From assembly GCA_963664655.2 (NCBI GenBank), contig OY761554.1, forward strand, positions 3,162,001-3,226,000: a stretch of DNA of 64,000 nucleotides. The letters are read 5' to 3'. The stretch is from Desulfospira sp963664655. Lineage in GTDB: Bacteria; Desulfobacterota; Desulfobacteria; Desulfobacterales; Desulfobacteraceae. Position 1 is the first letter of the stretch; every line of letters begins with the position of its first letter. Shown here piece after piece: positions 36,010 to 48,800 of this stretch. Under the pieces are notes generated by a model. That model searched no databases. It had not been told where the DNA came from and worked only from the letters and a program-made list of their open reading frames with translations. A program made the translations under genes and the position numbers.

Positions 36010-36041
36010 AGGCGGGTCTGTCTATACAGGCTCGCCTTTTT
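36010..36041 (+). terminator. Rho-independent terminator after the PstS-like gene
   Basis: A 12-bp stem pairs 36010-36021 with 36026-36037 (two G-U pairs) around a CTAT loop, followed directly by five T residues. It separates the riboswitch-controlled pair from the downstream secretion operon. Confidence 0.85.
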
Positions 36042-36173
36042 AAATCAGCCCCTAATTTATTCCTAATATAAAGATGCTATACGGGGGGATCAATAAGGTT
36101 TGGATGATGCTGTTTCGCTTCTTTAAGTTGAGTGGGATTTTTTTAATTATTATTAAGTAAAGTGGTAAGCTGT

Positions 36174-37028
36174 ATGATCAAAAAAAGAGTAGGCGCAGTT
36201 TGTGGCGCAATGTTTTTTGTCTGGTTGCTGTCTGGATGCATCAGCTCTCAGGGGGGGAAATTTGTTCAGGGATCGAGAGTGGAGAAAGGAGAATGGGTGA
36301 AAGTAAACTATACGTGCAGTGCAAAAGGACAAGGCGTTTTCGAAACTACGGACTCCAATGTCATAAATGATTTAGACATAAAAAAATCCAGGGTCTTTTC
36401 CCCACTGGCTGATCCTAAGCCGGTAAATATTTTGGCCGGTATGGATCAGCCTGGACAGCCGCCGTGGAAACTTAAAGATATGACACCTGAGATACGTAAC
36501 AAACTCGCTCTGACTTTGGTGGGCCGTAATTATGGAAGCACGTATGAAACGGTGATTGAATCCGTTGTACCGGAAGGTATGGAGGACAATAACCGGTATC
36601 GGTTTGTAAAAAGAACCCGACGGGTTCCTAGAGTACGGAAGATACCAATAAATGATTATCTGGCCGGACACGGAAAAATACCTGTGGTAGGGGAAAAATT
36701 ATATGACAAGGCTGGAAGCGATTCTTTACAAAATCCTTTTGCTACCGTAGTCGCAGTAGACAACAATGATGTCAGCATAGAGCTAATTGCAGGGAATGGA
36801 AATAGATCGGATTTGCCATGGGGAACATTAAAAACTGTTGATAAAGGGGATAAAAACACAGTGACTGTCGTGTTGGAATCTGAAGTCGGGTTGTTGGTCA
36901 GGACAGGACCAGTTGTGGGCAGGGTAGTGGAGATTAATGATAAAACCGTTAAGATTGATTATGGTCACCCGTTTGCCGGGGAAATTCTAGAGTGCCATGT
37001 CGACATACTGGATAAGGAAACAGACTGA
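36174..37028 (+). CDS. Lipoprotein with SlyD/FKBP-like region
   Basis: 284 residues from ATG 36174; a GTG at 36162 is possible but adds a poor N-terminus. The lipobox is LLSGC, giving a lipid-anchored protein. The C-terminal region (VGLLVRTGPVVGRVVEINDKTV, then DYGHPFAGEILECHVDI) resembles the insert-and-return segment of SlyD-type FKBPs, where HPLAG is conserved. The N-terminal FKBP half is degenerate, so isomerase activity is doubtful. It heads the 20-kb secretion operon and overlaps the next gene by one base. A chaperone role for the huge exoprotein is inferred. Confidence 0.72.
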   Translation: MIKKRVGAVCGAMFFVWLLSGCISSQGGKFVQGSRVEKGEWVKVNYTCSAKGQGVFETTDSNVINDLDIKKSRVFSPLADPKPVNILAGMDQPGQPPWKLKDMTPEIRNKLALTLVGRNYGSTYETVIESVVPEGMEDNNRYRFVKRTRRVPRVRKIPINDYLAGHGKIPVVGEKLYDKAGSDSLQNPFATVVAVDNNDVSIELIAGNGNRSDLPWGTLKTVDKGDKNTVTVVLESEVGLLVRTGPVVGRVVEINDKTVKIDYGHPFAGEILECHVDILDKETD

Positions 37029-38251
37029 TGAAACAATGGGTTTATATATTGGTCGTGCTATCCTGTTTTATGTCGGCCTGTATCTCTACAAAAACAGAGG
37101 TCTTCCCAGAGAATAAAGCGCAAATATCGACATCGGAAGAGATCTCCAGTCCTTCTGAAATGGCGGCAGACCGGAAAGCCGAATTTTCCAGGCGGATCAA
37201 AGAGGCGGTCGAAAAAGCACAACAGCAGGGGACGACAAAGGTAGACATTTATCTTGATGAGGACCCTGATATTGTGCAGATAAACGATATTGTCACCTTA
37301 CGATATCAGGCGGTATTAGATAACGGCACCATCCTGTCGTCAAGCAGTCAGACCCAGGTTGTTGCCGGTCACTCGGAATCTGTCCCTGGCATCGGCACGG
37401 CCGTGCTGGGTATGGGCCTTGAGAAAAAAATGGTCCGGCTTGAACCTGAAAAGGCTTTCGGGGGAAGGCAAAAAGATAAAGAAAAACATCTGCCCCGGGT
37501 CCAGGCCATACCGGTCCATGTGGAAATAAGCACATCCGCGTTTAAAGAGAAATTTAACAAAGATCCTGAAACAGGAGAGCGCATCAGGCTGAATCCATAT
37601 TTTGAATCTGAAGTGACTGAGATAACCAATGATAAAATTCAGATTAATAATCTGGCCATGGACGGATATAGAGATAAGGCTTCCTTTGGCGAAACTATGA
37701 TTACTGTAAAAGACGGGACAATTTTTCTACAGTTGACCCCAGTCATTGGCGCCGAGTTCCCCTTGGGCAAACAGAAGGGGAAGATTTCATCTTATGGAGA
37801 CAAAACTTTTGTAGTCGACCTGAACCACCCTTTGGCCGGCCATGCTCTTGATCTGGATATCGAAGTGACCTCTATTGTCAAAGCCTCTGATGCGGCCAAA
37901 AGACAAATTCCCTGGATCACCGATTATGATATTGGAATGGAACAGGCTATGGCCCAGGAAAAGGACATGGTTTTGGTACTTTACGCATCCTGGTGCCCCT
38001 GGTGCAAAAAGCTGTTGACCCAGACTTTTGAGGACCCCAGGATAAGACTGCTCAATGATAAGTTTGTTTTTGTTAAAGCCAATTCCGAAGAAAATACGGA
38101 CTTAAAAGAGGTCTATGAGCAGGATGGGTTTCCCCTAACGGTATTAACTGATCCCGGGGGACGGGTGATCAGAAAATTTGAAGGTTTTAAAAACGCCCCT
38201 CAGCTTTTATCGGAACTTGAAGCGCTTCTAAAATCCAATTCTCACAGCTGA
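37028..38251 (+). CDS. Lipoprotein with FKBP/SlyD-like domain and C-terminal thioredoxin
   Basis: 407 residues. The lipobox is FMSAC. Residues about 75-290 hold an FKBP-type domain (VTLRYQAVLDNGTIL, PGIGTAVLGMGL) with a SlyD-like end (NHPLAGHALDLDIEV). Residues 300-400 form a thioredoxin-fold domain with active site ASWCPWCKKL and a cis-Pro region GFPLTVL. It could catalyse prolyl isomerisation and thiol-disulfide exchange in the periplasm. The start overlaps the preceding stop by one base. Joined folding activities placed just before a TpsB-TpsA pair suggest dedicated exoprotein chaperones. Confidence 0.85.
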   Translation: MKQWVYILVVLSCFMSACISTKTEVFPENKAQISTSEEISSPSEMAADRKAEFSRRIKEAVEKAQQQGTTKVDIYLDEDPDIVQINDIVTLRYQAVLDNGTILSSSSQTQVVAGHSESVPGIGTAVLGMGLEKKMVRLEPEKAFGGRQKDKEKHLPRVQAIPVHVEISTSAFKEKFNKDPETGERIRLNPYFESEVTEITNDKIQINNLAMDGYRDKASFGETMITVKDGTIFLQLTPVIGAEFPLGKQKGKISSYGDKTFVVDLNHPLAGHALDLDIEVTSIVKASDAAKRQIPWITDYDIGMEQAMAQEKDMVLVLYASWCPWCKKLLTQTFEDPRIRLLNDKFVFVKANSEENTDLKEVYEQDGFPLTVLTDPGGRVIRKFEGFKNAPQLLSELEALLKSNSHS

Positions 38252-38267
38252 TAAGCCTGACAACGCC

Positions 38268-39848
38268 ATGCACCGGGAAAAATATTACTTGATGAAACAT
38301 ATTCACCTTCTGTTAGTGGTCTGCCTTTTTAACCTTTGTCCATTCTTAAGCCATGGGGCGGAGCCTGAACCGGCAGAGGGTAAGGTTACTTTCGCTATCT
38401 ATTCTTTCGATATTAAAGGAAATACCCTGCTGGATAATGGCGCTTTAATTGAGGTTCTGAGTGAATTTACCGGGTTTGGAAAAACAGCTCAGGATGTGGA
38501 GTGGGCCAGGGACGCCCTGGAAGCGGCTTATCATGAAACGGGTTTCCCCACTGTTTTGGTCAACATTCCAGAGCAAACCGTGGAAGACGGCAAGGTGGTA
38601 CTTGAAGTGATTGAAAGCCGGATCAAACGGGTCCTGGTAACCGGGAACAAGTATTATACCATGGAACGGATCAGAAGCGAACTGCCCAGTGTACAGCCCG
38701 GGAAAGTGCTTTACCTGCCAAAGGTCAGAGAAGACCTTGCCCGGCTGAATAGCAGCCCGGACTTAAAAGTCGGCATGGTATTGATCCCCGGCCGGGAGCT
38801 TGGGTTTATCAATGTCGAACTCAAGGTTGAAGACAACCTGCCCCTCCACGGCAGTCTGGAGCTGAACAACCGGTGTACCCATACCACTACAGACCTGCGG
38901 TTAAACGGGGCGATTCATTTCGACAACATATGGCAGAAAAGCCATTCCCTTAATGCCCAGTTTCAGGTCTCTCCCGAAGATACCGAGGAAGTTCTTTTGT
39001 TTACCGGCTCCTATGCCCTGCCCATGCCCTGGAGCCAGAATCACATGCTCATTGGGTATTATGTGAATTCAGACAGTGATACCGCTACCGGCGAAGGCCT
39101 CTCGGTCATGGGCAAAGGGCAGGTGATCGGACTGCGGTACATGGTGATGCTGCCGGGCACCCCCGCATACTCCCAGAATGTGATTATTGGCCTGGACTGG
39201 AAAGATTTTGAAGAAGAGATAGAAGGGGTAATTACCCCCATCGAATATATGCCGGTATCCTTTGGATATGCCGGCACCCTGTCGGATTCAGGCGGGACCA
39301 CCCAGTTTTCCGCCGGGCTTAACATGCTGTTCCGTCATAATGCCTTCAGCGGTATGGAGGAGTTTACCAACAAGAGGGAAGGGGCCACGGGAAACTATAT
39401 CTATCTGACTGCCGGGATGGAACGGCGTCAAAAGCTGCCCAAAAATTTTTCCCTGTTTGCGAAGCTGGACGGTCAGGTGGCAGACCAGCCCCTGGTTAAC
39501 AACGAGCAATTTTCCGTGGGGGGGGTGAATTCGGTCCGGGGGTATATGGAAAGTGAACTGCTCGGAGATTATGCCATTCATTCGACCGTGGAGTTTTTTG
39601 GTCCATCACTGATGAAGAACCATTTTATAATGCCCTATCTGTTTTACGATTGTGCCTGGATCGGAACCAGGGAACCTCTGGACGGGGAGTATGGCCAGAC
39701 CTTTATCCATGGTGCCGGTATTGGTATCCATGGCGAATGGAAAAAAATAATTGAGTTTAAACTGGATTGGGGAATGGCTCTCAAAGATACCGATGATACC
39801 AAGCAAGGCGACCAACAAGTCCATTTTAAGGTCTCTATAAAGTTTTAA
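38268..39848 (+). CDS. TpsB outer-membrane transporter (ShlB/FhaC family)
   Basis: 526 residues; an alternative ATG at 38292 gives a cleaner signal peptide. After the leader, two POTRA-like domains (about 38-190; FDIKGNTLLDNGALIEVL, then IKRVLVTGNKYYTMERI) lead into a 16-strand-type beta-barrel ending in the aromatic HFKVSIKF. The conserved loop-6 motif VRGY is present at about residues 423-426 in GGVNSVRGY. TpsB proteins export a partner TpsA across the outer membrane. The tpsA gene follows 33 bp later. Confidence 0.93.
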   Translation: MHREKYYLMKHIHLLLVVCLFNLCPFLSHGAEPEPAEGKVTFAIYSFDIKGNTLLDNGALIEVLSEFTGFGKTAQDVEWARDALEAAYHETGFPTVLVNIPEQTVEDGKVVLEVIESRIKRVLVTGNKYYTMERIRSELPSVQPGKVLYLPKVREDLARLNSSPDLKVGMVLIPGRELGFINVELKVEDNLPLHGSLELNNRCTHTTTDLRLNGAIHFDNIWQKSHSLNAQFQVSPEDTEEVLLFTGSYALPMPWSQNHMLIGYYVNSDSDTATGEGLSVMGKGQVIGLRYMVMLPGTPAYSQNVIIGLDWKDFEEEIEGVITPIEYMPVSFGYAGTLSDSGGTTQFSAGLNMLFRHNAFSGMEEFTNKREGATGNYIYLTAGMERRQKLPKNFSLFAKLDGQVADQPLVNNEQFSVGGVNSVRGYMESELLGDYAIHSTVEFFGPSLMKNHFIMPYLFYDCAWIGTREPLDGEYGQTFIHGAGIGIHGEWKKIIEFKLDWGMALKDTDDTKQGDQQVHFKVSIKF

Positions 39849-39881
39849 GACAACGAAGCTGGCGTAAAAGGAACAGGACCC

Positions 39882-42800
39882 ATGACATATAGTTTAAGAC
39901 GGGCAGCAGGACAGATGCTTCTGATATACCTATGCCTTTATCTCAGTATTTTCCCGGGAGGGGCCTTTGCCAAACCCATCAAAGCGTCCAGTCTGACGGC
40001 CCCTGCATCCGGTACCTTGCCGGTTCTTTCATCCGGCCAGACCCAAAGCGGCTGGAGTACCTCCCAGGACGACAGTACCCATTATCTTCAGGTGAATCAG
40101 ACCAAGACCAAGGTGACCATTGAGTGGGATTCCTTTGATATCGGATCCAATGCATCTGTCCATTTTGAGCAGCCGTCATCGGGTACGGCTTTGAATCGGA
40201 TTTATGACAGCAGCCCCAGTCAGATTTACGGCAAGCTGACAGCTACAGGCAATATTTACCTGATTAATCAGAACGGTATCGTGTTTGGTGAAGGGTCCAG
40301 GGTTAATGTGAATTCTCTGGTAGCCTCTGCCCTGAATATCAGCGACGAAGATTTTACGGATAGTGACGGAAATCTTTGGCATTTTACGGCTGAGAATTAT
40401 CAGAACAGCTCAGGTTATGAATACTCAGGGGTTGGCGATGTGACCAATAACGGGACACTGGTTTCAGACAGTGAGGGGCGTATTTTTCTTCTCGGGTCAA
40501 CCGTAGCCAACTCGGGCACCATATCTGCCGAAGGGGGCTGGATTGTTCTTTCAGCCGGCACTGAGTTTGAAGTGACCAGTTCCGTCAATACTTCCGGGTA
40601 CCTTATTGAGAATATCTCAACTGACTATTCAGGGGACGTGACCAATACTTCTGACGGGGAAATCCTGGGGGATAAAGGGGATATCGGTATCTACGGGAAA
40701 ATTATCCGCCATAACGGGCTGATCCGGTCCCTGTCCACAGTGCGTGAGGGCGGTGAAGTCAAACTGGTGGCATCTAAGAAAATCACCACCGGTAAAAATT
40801 CATCCATTAATATGGGGGTTGAGGAACTGGATGATGAAGAATTGGTTGAAAATCCGTTTTCCGGCAGGGATCTGACTTTTGAAAGTGCAGACGGTGATAC
40901 TGGTATTCTGATTGCCCATTACGGAGATATCACCATGCCGTCCGGGGATGTAACCATGGATGCCGGTGATGGAGGACGGATCTATCTTGGAAGCAGTTCC
41001 ACCATTGATGTTTCCGGTTCCTGGGACACAAAGGACATCGCGGATCTGGTGGCCTCCATCCAGCTAAACTCTATAGAGCTTCGAGATGAATTTAATCAAA
41101 AAAACGGTAACCTGAAAGGAGAAACCGTTTATTACCTGCTCAATGAAGGGGTATCCATCGGCAATATTTCTGAAGCCCTTGAGAGCCGGATATTATCGGC
41201 TTTAGAAGAAAGCGCCCAGGGCGGTACGGTAACCTTGAGCGCCGGAACCGGTGATATCATTGTTGACGAAGGCGCTTCCATAGATATTTCCGGGGGCGGG
41301 GTTACTTACAATGGCGGCTGGGTTACCACCACCAAATTGGTGAGCAATGGTGTCGTATATGACATTTCAGAGGCTCCGGATAACCTGGAATATGATCAGG
41401 TGATCTATGATACGAAAAATTATCAGGAATATATCAATACCTTTAAAGAAGGGGAAGATGCAGGCTCTCTTTCCATCACTGCCCAACAGATTGTTTATGA
41501 AGGCTCTCTGGATGCTTCTGCTGTCCAGGGAACCTATCAAGTTAATGAAACAGACCCGACGGATGACTTAGGGTATACCACCTGTGTGGGAACGGTGATT
41601 CCAAGCGGTGGTACCCTGACCATTGGGGCGTCAGCTACCGCAACAGATGAATATTACATTTACAATGATCCCGTGGTGCAAGCCATTGTGATCAAAGATA
41701 CCACATCCGGGCTTGAGGATGATTTTGATCCAGAATCATCGGAGATCGATAGCTCCCGAAACGGAGAGACCTGGTTGTCTGACGATCTGTTAAGTGATGC
41801 CGGATTGAGTAATGCCAACCTGTATGCCACCGCTTATGTGGTAACAGAGGCCGATACTGAAATCACTCTGACTGCCGGGGGGAGCCTTGATGCCATTGCC
41901 AGGCGGATTTATCACCAGGGCGGCATTTATGTGCCTTCCGGGGATGTCAGTTTTCTTACTGTCTCCAATAAATCCTCTGACCAGTATCTGGATGGGAAAG
42001 AAAATCCAGATTATGTGAGTGAAGATGATCTGGGCGGGCCGGAACGGATCGAACTGGCTGCAGGAAGTACTATTTCTGCGGCAGGGGAACAGGTGAACAA
42101 CCATACCGCCGTTTCTAATAAGGATTATGAATCCTGCCAGAGGACTGCGTTGACCGACGGGGGCAGCATCACCCTGACGGATAATACCAATTCGGGAGAC
42201 GGCGTGGTGGTCCGAAAAGGGGCGAATCTGGATGTTTCCGGAGGGTATATTATCGGCGTGGATGAGGATTTGGACGATGCCGGGGATGCCGGCCAGATCA
42301 GTCTTTTGGGGTCTGCCATTGTGTTGGAAGGAACATTAAGCGCCATTTCCATGTTGGGGCAGGAGGGCGGCACCATTTCCCTGACCGCTTATGACGTTAC
42401 GGTCAAAAAATCGTATTCCTCATCAGCGTCAAGGGCGTTTTCGTGTGGCCAGGAATTGCCCGAAGCGTATCAGTTCAGCTTAATAGTGGATGATGATATT
42501 TTTGATGGCACCGGTTTCACCCACATCAGTTTGACTTCGTATTCAGATCTTACTGTGGAAAAAGGGGTGAATCTTGAGCCATCTGCCACAAAATGGGTTC
42601 TTCGTAATGGGACAATAGAGACCCAGGAGATAGCGGAAGATGATTTTTATCATATTGGTGATACTTCCATTTCCCTTGTTGCCGGGGATGACTCAGGGTT
42701 CCCTGATATGTACAGTTTTGCAAATGAATTGACCTACGGCACCTTAACCATTGAAGAGAATACCCGTATTACAGTGGGCCCCCAAGGCAGTATTTCTTTG

Positions 42801-45800
42801 TCTGGTGATTATGCCTATATCTCAGGAGTCTATACGGCGCCCGGCGGTGACATTGATGTGAGCGGCGGCCTGACTCTACTAATTCAAAGTGATGCTGCTT
42901 TTTACGCGACCGGATATAATCTGATGACCGGTTATTATCTCAATGAAGAGTCTGAATGGGATATCCTGGATGCCGGACAAATTTCCTTTGAATCCAGTAA
43001 TGATTTGGTCATGGAAGATGGTGCCATTGTGGATGTGTCCAGTGCTGAATCGGTTACCCAATATCGGACCGGAGACGACTACAGGCTGGTAGCCTATACG
43101 TCTGCGTCAAATCCTGGAAGTGTTATATTGGCCTTTATGAATGCCGAGGATGATCAGGGCAATTCGACAATCAATGCGGACTTTATCGGGCAGAAAACGC
43201 TGGATACCCTTTCAGGGGCTTCGTTTACGATCAACCATACCGACACAGAAATGGCGGTTTCTTATTTTACCCTGGAATCCGGACTTGTTGACATGCTGGA
43301 AAACAACGGATTTGAGACGTTAAATCTAACCTCCACTGGTGGAATATGGTTTGACGAGTCTCAAACCATTACCATGGCCGAAGGGATTTTCATCGACACC
43401 CCCGTAATTTCAGGGTCAGACGATGCGGCTGTTGTTCTTGAATCTTCTTACGTGGCATTTGCCAATACACACCAGTCCGAAGATGAGACAACTGATCAGG
43501 ATACGGCCACGTTCGAGGTAAATGCTTCTTACATCAATATTTCCGGAGATATTAAGGCCATTGGCTTTTCAACTGTTTATCTGAATGCTGATTATGATAT
43601 TGCTTTAAGCGATTATTATTATACAGGAACTGAAGATAACACCAGTTACTGGGCAGGTGGGTTTTCCGTGGATAACGATCTTTTCATGACCGCTGGAAGG
43701 ATTTATCCGACCACCGCCTCCGATTTTACTCTTTCAGCGGGCGGCAATCTTTGGACTGAACACTCCGGTGCCACTGTATCAGATTATATTTTTTCAGCGT
43801 TGGGGTCCCTGACGCTGGAAGCCAGTAATATATATCACTACGGTTATATAGCCGCTCCGATGGGCAGCATTTTTCTATCGGCGGACACGGATGAAGGCCG
43901 AGTGTACCTTTCTGATGACAGTGTTCTTAGCGTCCAGGGGACTTTATCTGTAAATTACGGGCAGATAGATGAAGATAATCTCCAGTGGTACGGGTATGAT
44001 GCGGATAAGAGCTCTTCCACCTATGATACATTGATTGAAGATGCCCCTGAACAGGCCATTAATATCCTGGCTGCGGAAATTATTGCCGAAGAAGGTTCAA
44101 CCATAAATATTCAAGGCGGCGGTGAAATATACGGTTATACATTTGTGAGTTCGACTTCAGGGTCCATGGATCCCCTTTCCGTAGACGGCCGGTACGTGAT
44201 TTTGCCGTATTCAACAGCCACCGCTATCGGGTTGACCGGTACAGCGGTCTATCTGGAGGAAAACGATGTAGCAAATGAAGGGGTATATATTATTGTATCG
44301 GATAATTACGCCTTTTTGGATGGTGCTTTGGTCATCGAATACCAGTCAGAAATGGCTGCGGATACCATTGTATCCTTGAGCGATGATTTGGATAGCGAAG
44401 TGGTGGGTTATCTGGGAAACGCCCTGACGGGAAGCTATTCCTCGGCCCCCCAGATCTATACGATCATGGAAGTTTCTGATCTCTTGGAAGAAGGTTCTTA
44501 TGAGATTTCCTCTGTTGAGGCTGGTAGTGCGGGAAGCCTTTCGGCGATTGCAACGCAGACCAATATTTTGAGTGGACAGATTCTGGCCGACGCTGTTTCA
44601 GATGAATACATCGGGGGAACCCTGACCCTGGTCGGCCAGGAGGTCATTATCGGGGTCAGCACGGCAGCCCTGGGTTCATCTTTCACTTATGATTCCCAAG
44701 TGGATGATGATTATTCCGGTACCCTTTACATCAATGCTGAATCAGTTTCCGAAGCAGGACTCTCTCAGCTGAACATCGGGGCCTACGATGAGGATTTGGA
44801 TGAGACCGTGCTGGATACTCTGGAGGAGGCCGGATATACGGTGGAAGACGGGGTGATTTCCTGTGAAACCATTACCATTGAATCCGGGGCTGAGCTTTCA
44901 GGCCAGAGCATTACCCTGATTGCTGAAAAGGATATTGTCCTTGAAAAGGGGGCAGGGGTATCGGTGAGCGGAGACAATGCTTATGCCGATATTGTCTCTA
45001 CCTCCGGCACGCTTTTTTTGGCCGATAATTCATATATTACTTCTGAGCAATACTTGCGGCTGGAGGCGGATGCTCTTGAACGTTCCGGAACGATCACTGC
45101 CGGAACCGGCATCGCTTTTATATCCGACTATCTTTATCTGGCCGATATATCCGGCGAACAAAGTATTTCAAAAGGCTTCGTGATTGATCAGAAATTGTGG
45201 GAAAGTTTGGCCTCTGTGGATACAGTATGGCTGACAGGTTACGAAGAGGTGGGATTTTCCGGAAAGGTGAACCTTAAAGCCGGTAGCGCCATTGTAATTG
45301 ACTCCCCGCTTGTGGCCGGTCTTACAGATTCTGGAACAAAAGCAAGCCTCGTTTCGGATAGTATTTATCTGTATAACTCTTCAGCAGATGAGGGCAGTGA
45401 CATTTATTCAGGCAATGCGGGAAGCTTGTCAGCCGCTGCAGACAATATTTATATCGGATATGGGCAGGTTCAGGCAACCGGGTTCTCTTCCATCAGCCTG
45501 ACAGCAGACGAATATCTTACTTTTGTGGGAGAGGGTGGTTTTGTCACTAATGACGGAAACCTGAATATGATCGCCGGCATGGTCACCGGCACATACCGGA
45601 CCTATACGGATGATGACGATGAAACTGCCTATGAAGCTGTGGATTTTACAATTGATTCCGGTGCAGGCAATATTGCTATTAATTCCAGCGGCACTAATAT
45701 ATCCAACAACGGCAATATCGGTGGCAGCCTTGAGTTTACCGGAAATAGCATCATCAGTTCCGGCACCGTTTCTCTGAGTTCTGGTTATCTTTCCTTTACC

Positions 45801-48800
45801 GCTACCGGTACCGGCGATGAAGACGGCGTATTTTTAGAAAATGGTGCATTGGTATCTGCCGCCGGCTCAAGTTTGGATGATGTGGACTATGACGCCGGTA
45901 CCGTGGTTTACCAGGCTGAGTCAGGCGCTGTCTTTCTTTCTGAAGGGTCAACGACCAATGTATCTGCCTCAAGTGCCAATGGCGATGCCGGCACCATCGC
46001 AATTTATGCGACTGAGGGTGAACTTTCTATTGAAGGCCGTCTTGAAGGCAGTTCAGAGAACGGCCTTGGTGGATCTTTCCTTCTCGATGCACTGGAACTG
46101 TCAGATCTCTCCAGTCTGATCGATACGCTTAGCGAGGGAGGGATTAATCATGATATTGATCTTAGGGCCCGGTCAGGAGACGTCAGCTTAACAACCGATG
46201 TCACCGCATACAACTTCAGGCTTTCTGTTGATGATGGAAATGTGAGTATCGACGCCGTAATCGACGCATCTGGCGATGACGAAGGGGGACTGGTGGAAAT
46301 TTATGCCGGCGGGGATCTTACCCTGTCCGACAACACCATGATTCTGGCCAAAGGAACTGACAACGGTGCTGCTGGCGGCGAAATAATTTTAGCCAATGCC
46401 ACCACATCAGGCGGTTTTATGGATCTTGGCGACGCTGTCCTCAATGTTTCAGGGGGAAAAGGCGGCACAGGCGGCTCAATTTATCTTCGGGTGAACAGAA
46501 CCGATGATAATTCAGATATAAAATTAAACCTGAATAGTGAAAAAATGATCGGGGCTTCGGAGCAGACTATCGAGGGTGCTGCATTTTATCAGTCCACCTA
46601 TAAATATACGTACAGAATTAAGGACGATGATTTCGAAACAGACAGCACCGCATATATGGAAGCATCGTCTTTTATTCTATCAGTTGAAGCTCAGGCTGAT
46701 GAGGGCGGAGATTTGGAAGGATTTACCATTATTCCCGGTGTTGAATTCTGGTATGACGGAGAAGAGGAGCTTGTATGGTATGATGATGTAGATTTCACCG
46801 AATGGCGTTTCGGCAGTCAGAATGTACCCGTTGCTCTAACTCTCAGATCGTCAGGCGACCTTAAGATTGACGGCATCATTGTGGACGGTCCTACCAGCCT
46901 CTCCTACTATGACAACACCTTGAGTTCGGAAACGGTCCAGGATTCAATGAATATCACACTGGTGGCCGGTGCTACGTTAACCAGTGCGGATCCTTTTGCC
47001 GTTGAATCCGGAGTCGGCAATTTGGAAATTGATTCCGGGGAACTGGTGTATACCGAAAGCGGAAACATCAATTTCGCATCAGGCGGCGATACCCTTATTG
47101 AAAAGGTAAGTACCAGCTCCAGTGACTATTCCTACGGTGACACCAACGCATACATGACCTGGAATAAATTAAATTACAGCATAGGGACCTATTCAGGCAC
47201 CATCCGGGGGCAGGTGGGAGGAAACCTGGACCTGTATGGCGGGATTATTCAGACAGCAACCGGGGATATTGCCCTGGAGGTTATGGAGAGCCTGTACCAA
47301 AGATCTTCTGGCGGAAATCTGGGCACTATCCGAACTCTCGGGGAGTTGGTTTCCGGGAGTTATGTTGATAACGGTTTGTTTCAATACGACCAAACCACTC
47401 AGACGTCACTTTATTCCAATGGTGGCAATATCAGCATCACGACCGGTGAAGATGTGCTTGTGTGCACAAAGGATTACAGCCCTTCGGAATCTCTAATTGA
47501 TTCTGACGCATGGGATACCGCAAGCTGGGTTTATGACGAAGACTATACCCCGTATCAATATGCATGGTCAGCAGATTATGATGAAGGAACCCAGGGAATT
47601 GTTGCCATGGGAGGGGGGAATGTGACGATTACAGCCGGCGGGGATGTGCTGACTGCTGCAGGGACCTTTGGCACTGGTGACCTGTCGGTATCTGCCGGAG
47701 GAGATATTAACGGCAGGTATCTCAATTATGCAGGCACAGCTGAGATTTCCAGTCTGGGCAGTATTGGAAATTTGGATGATGACGATGACGGTGACTGGGT
47801 CATTGAAGCCTTTGATTCAGAAATTACATTGCTTGCCCAAGGAAATATAACGTTGGCTTCGGTGGTCAATCCTTCCCTCACAAGCAGTGATTTTTATAAT
47901 TCCTGGAATTTTGGGTATACGGAGGATACTTCGTTGGCAATGACTGCCCGTACAGGGAATATTACCCTTACTGGGAATGCGGACGAAGATCTGGATTTGA
48001 CCGCTACCAGCCGTCTTAAAATTTTACCCGGCAGTGTATATCTGTCGGCTGGGAGCGATATTGTATTTCAAAGTAATTTTTATCTGGCCCCATCGTCTGA
48101 CGGGTCACTGGAACTATATGCCGGAGAAAATATCAGTGCTGTCAATACCTCTGATTCTGAAAAATCTTATACCATTCTCATGTCTGACGCCGACCCGGAT
48201 GAGGTCTACGGAACACAGGAGAGTGCAAGAACAGCTTTAAGCCTGTTAACCAGCAAAAGTGAACACGGCAGCTCAATTCTCCACAAGAATGATGATTCAC
48301 CTGTTGTAATCCTGGCTGGTTATAATATTGAAAATATAGGATTTGTTCTCCCCAAGGCGGCCACTATAACGGCCGAAAATGACATTACCAACCTTTATCT
48401 TTTTTCCCAGAATCTCAGTGACGAGGATATCACGTTAGTTTATGCCGGTAATGACATTACCTTTAGGACGGTAAGAGATGGGTCAGGTTCCTCGAACACG
48501 GGTATTACAGTCGGCGGTCCCGGTTTAACCGTTGTCCAGGCCGGTGGGAATATAGATCTTGGATCATCGGCCGGGATAAAAGCTGTGGGAAGCTCTGAAA
48601 ATACGTTGTTAAAAGAAGGAAATAACGATTTGGTAGTCATAGCAGGGCTGACAGCAAGCTATGCAGTGGAAAAAACGCAGGATTTCTTTGAGTATCTAAC
48701 CGGCTTTTTTGAGGACCTGCTGGATGCGGGCAACGCATACGTAACGGCACAAAATGCCGGAGACACGGACGGGGCAGATGCCATTGTGGCCGAGGCCAGA

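Noticed and set aside
36128..36156. TTGAGT-17-TATTAA considered as the promoter of the secretion operon
   Set aside because: It would start transcription within about a dozen bases of the ATG, leaving no room for a ribosome site, so I did not call it.
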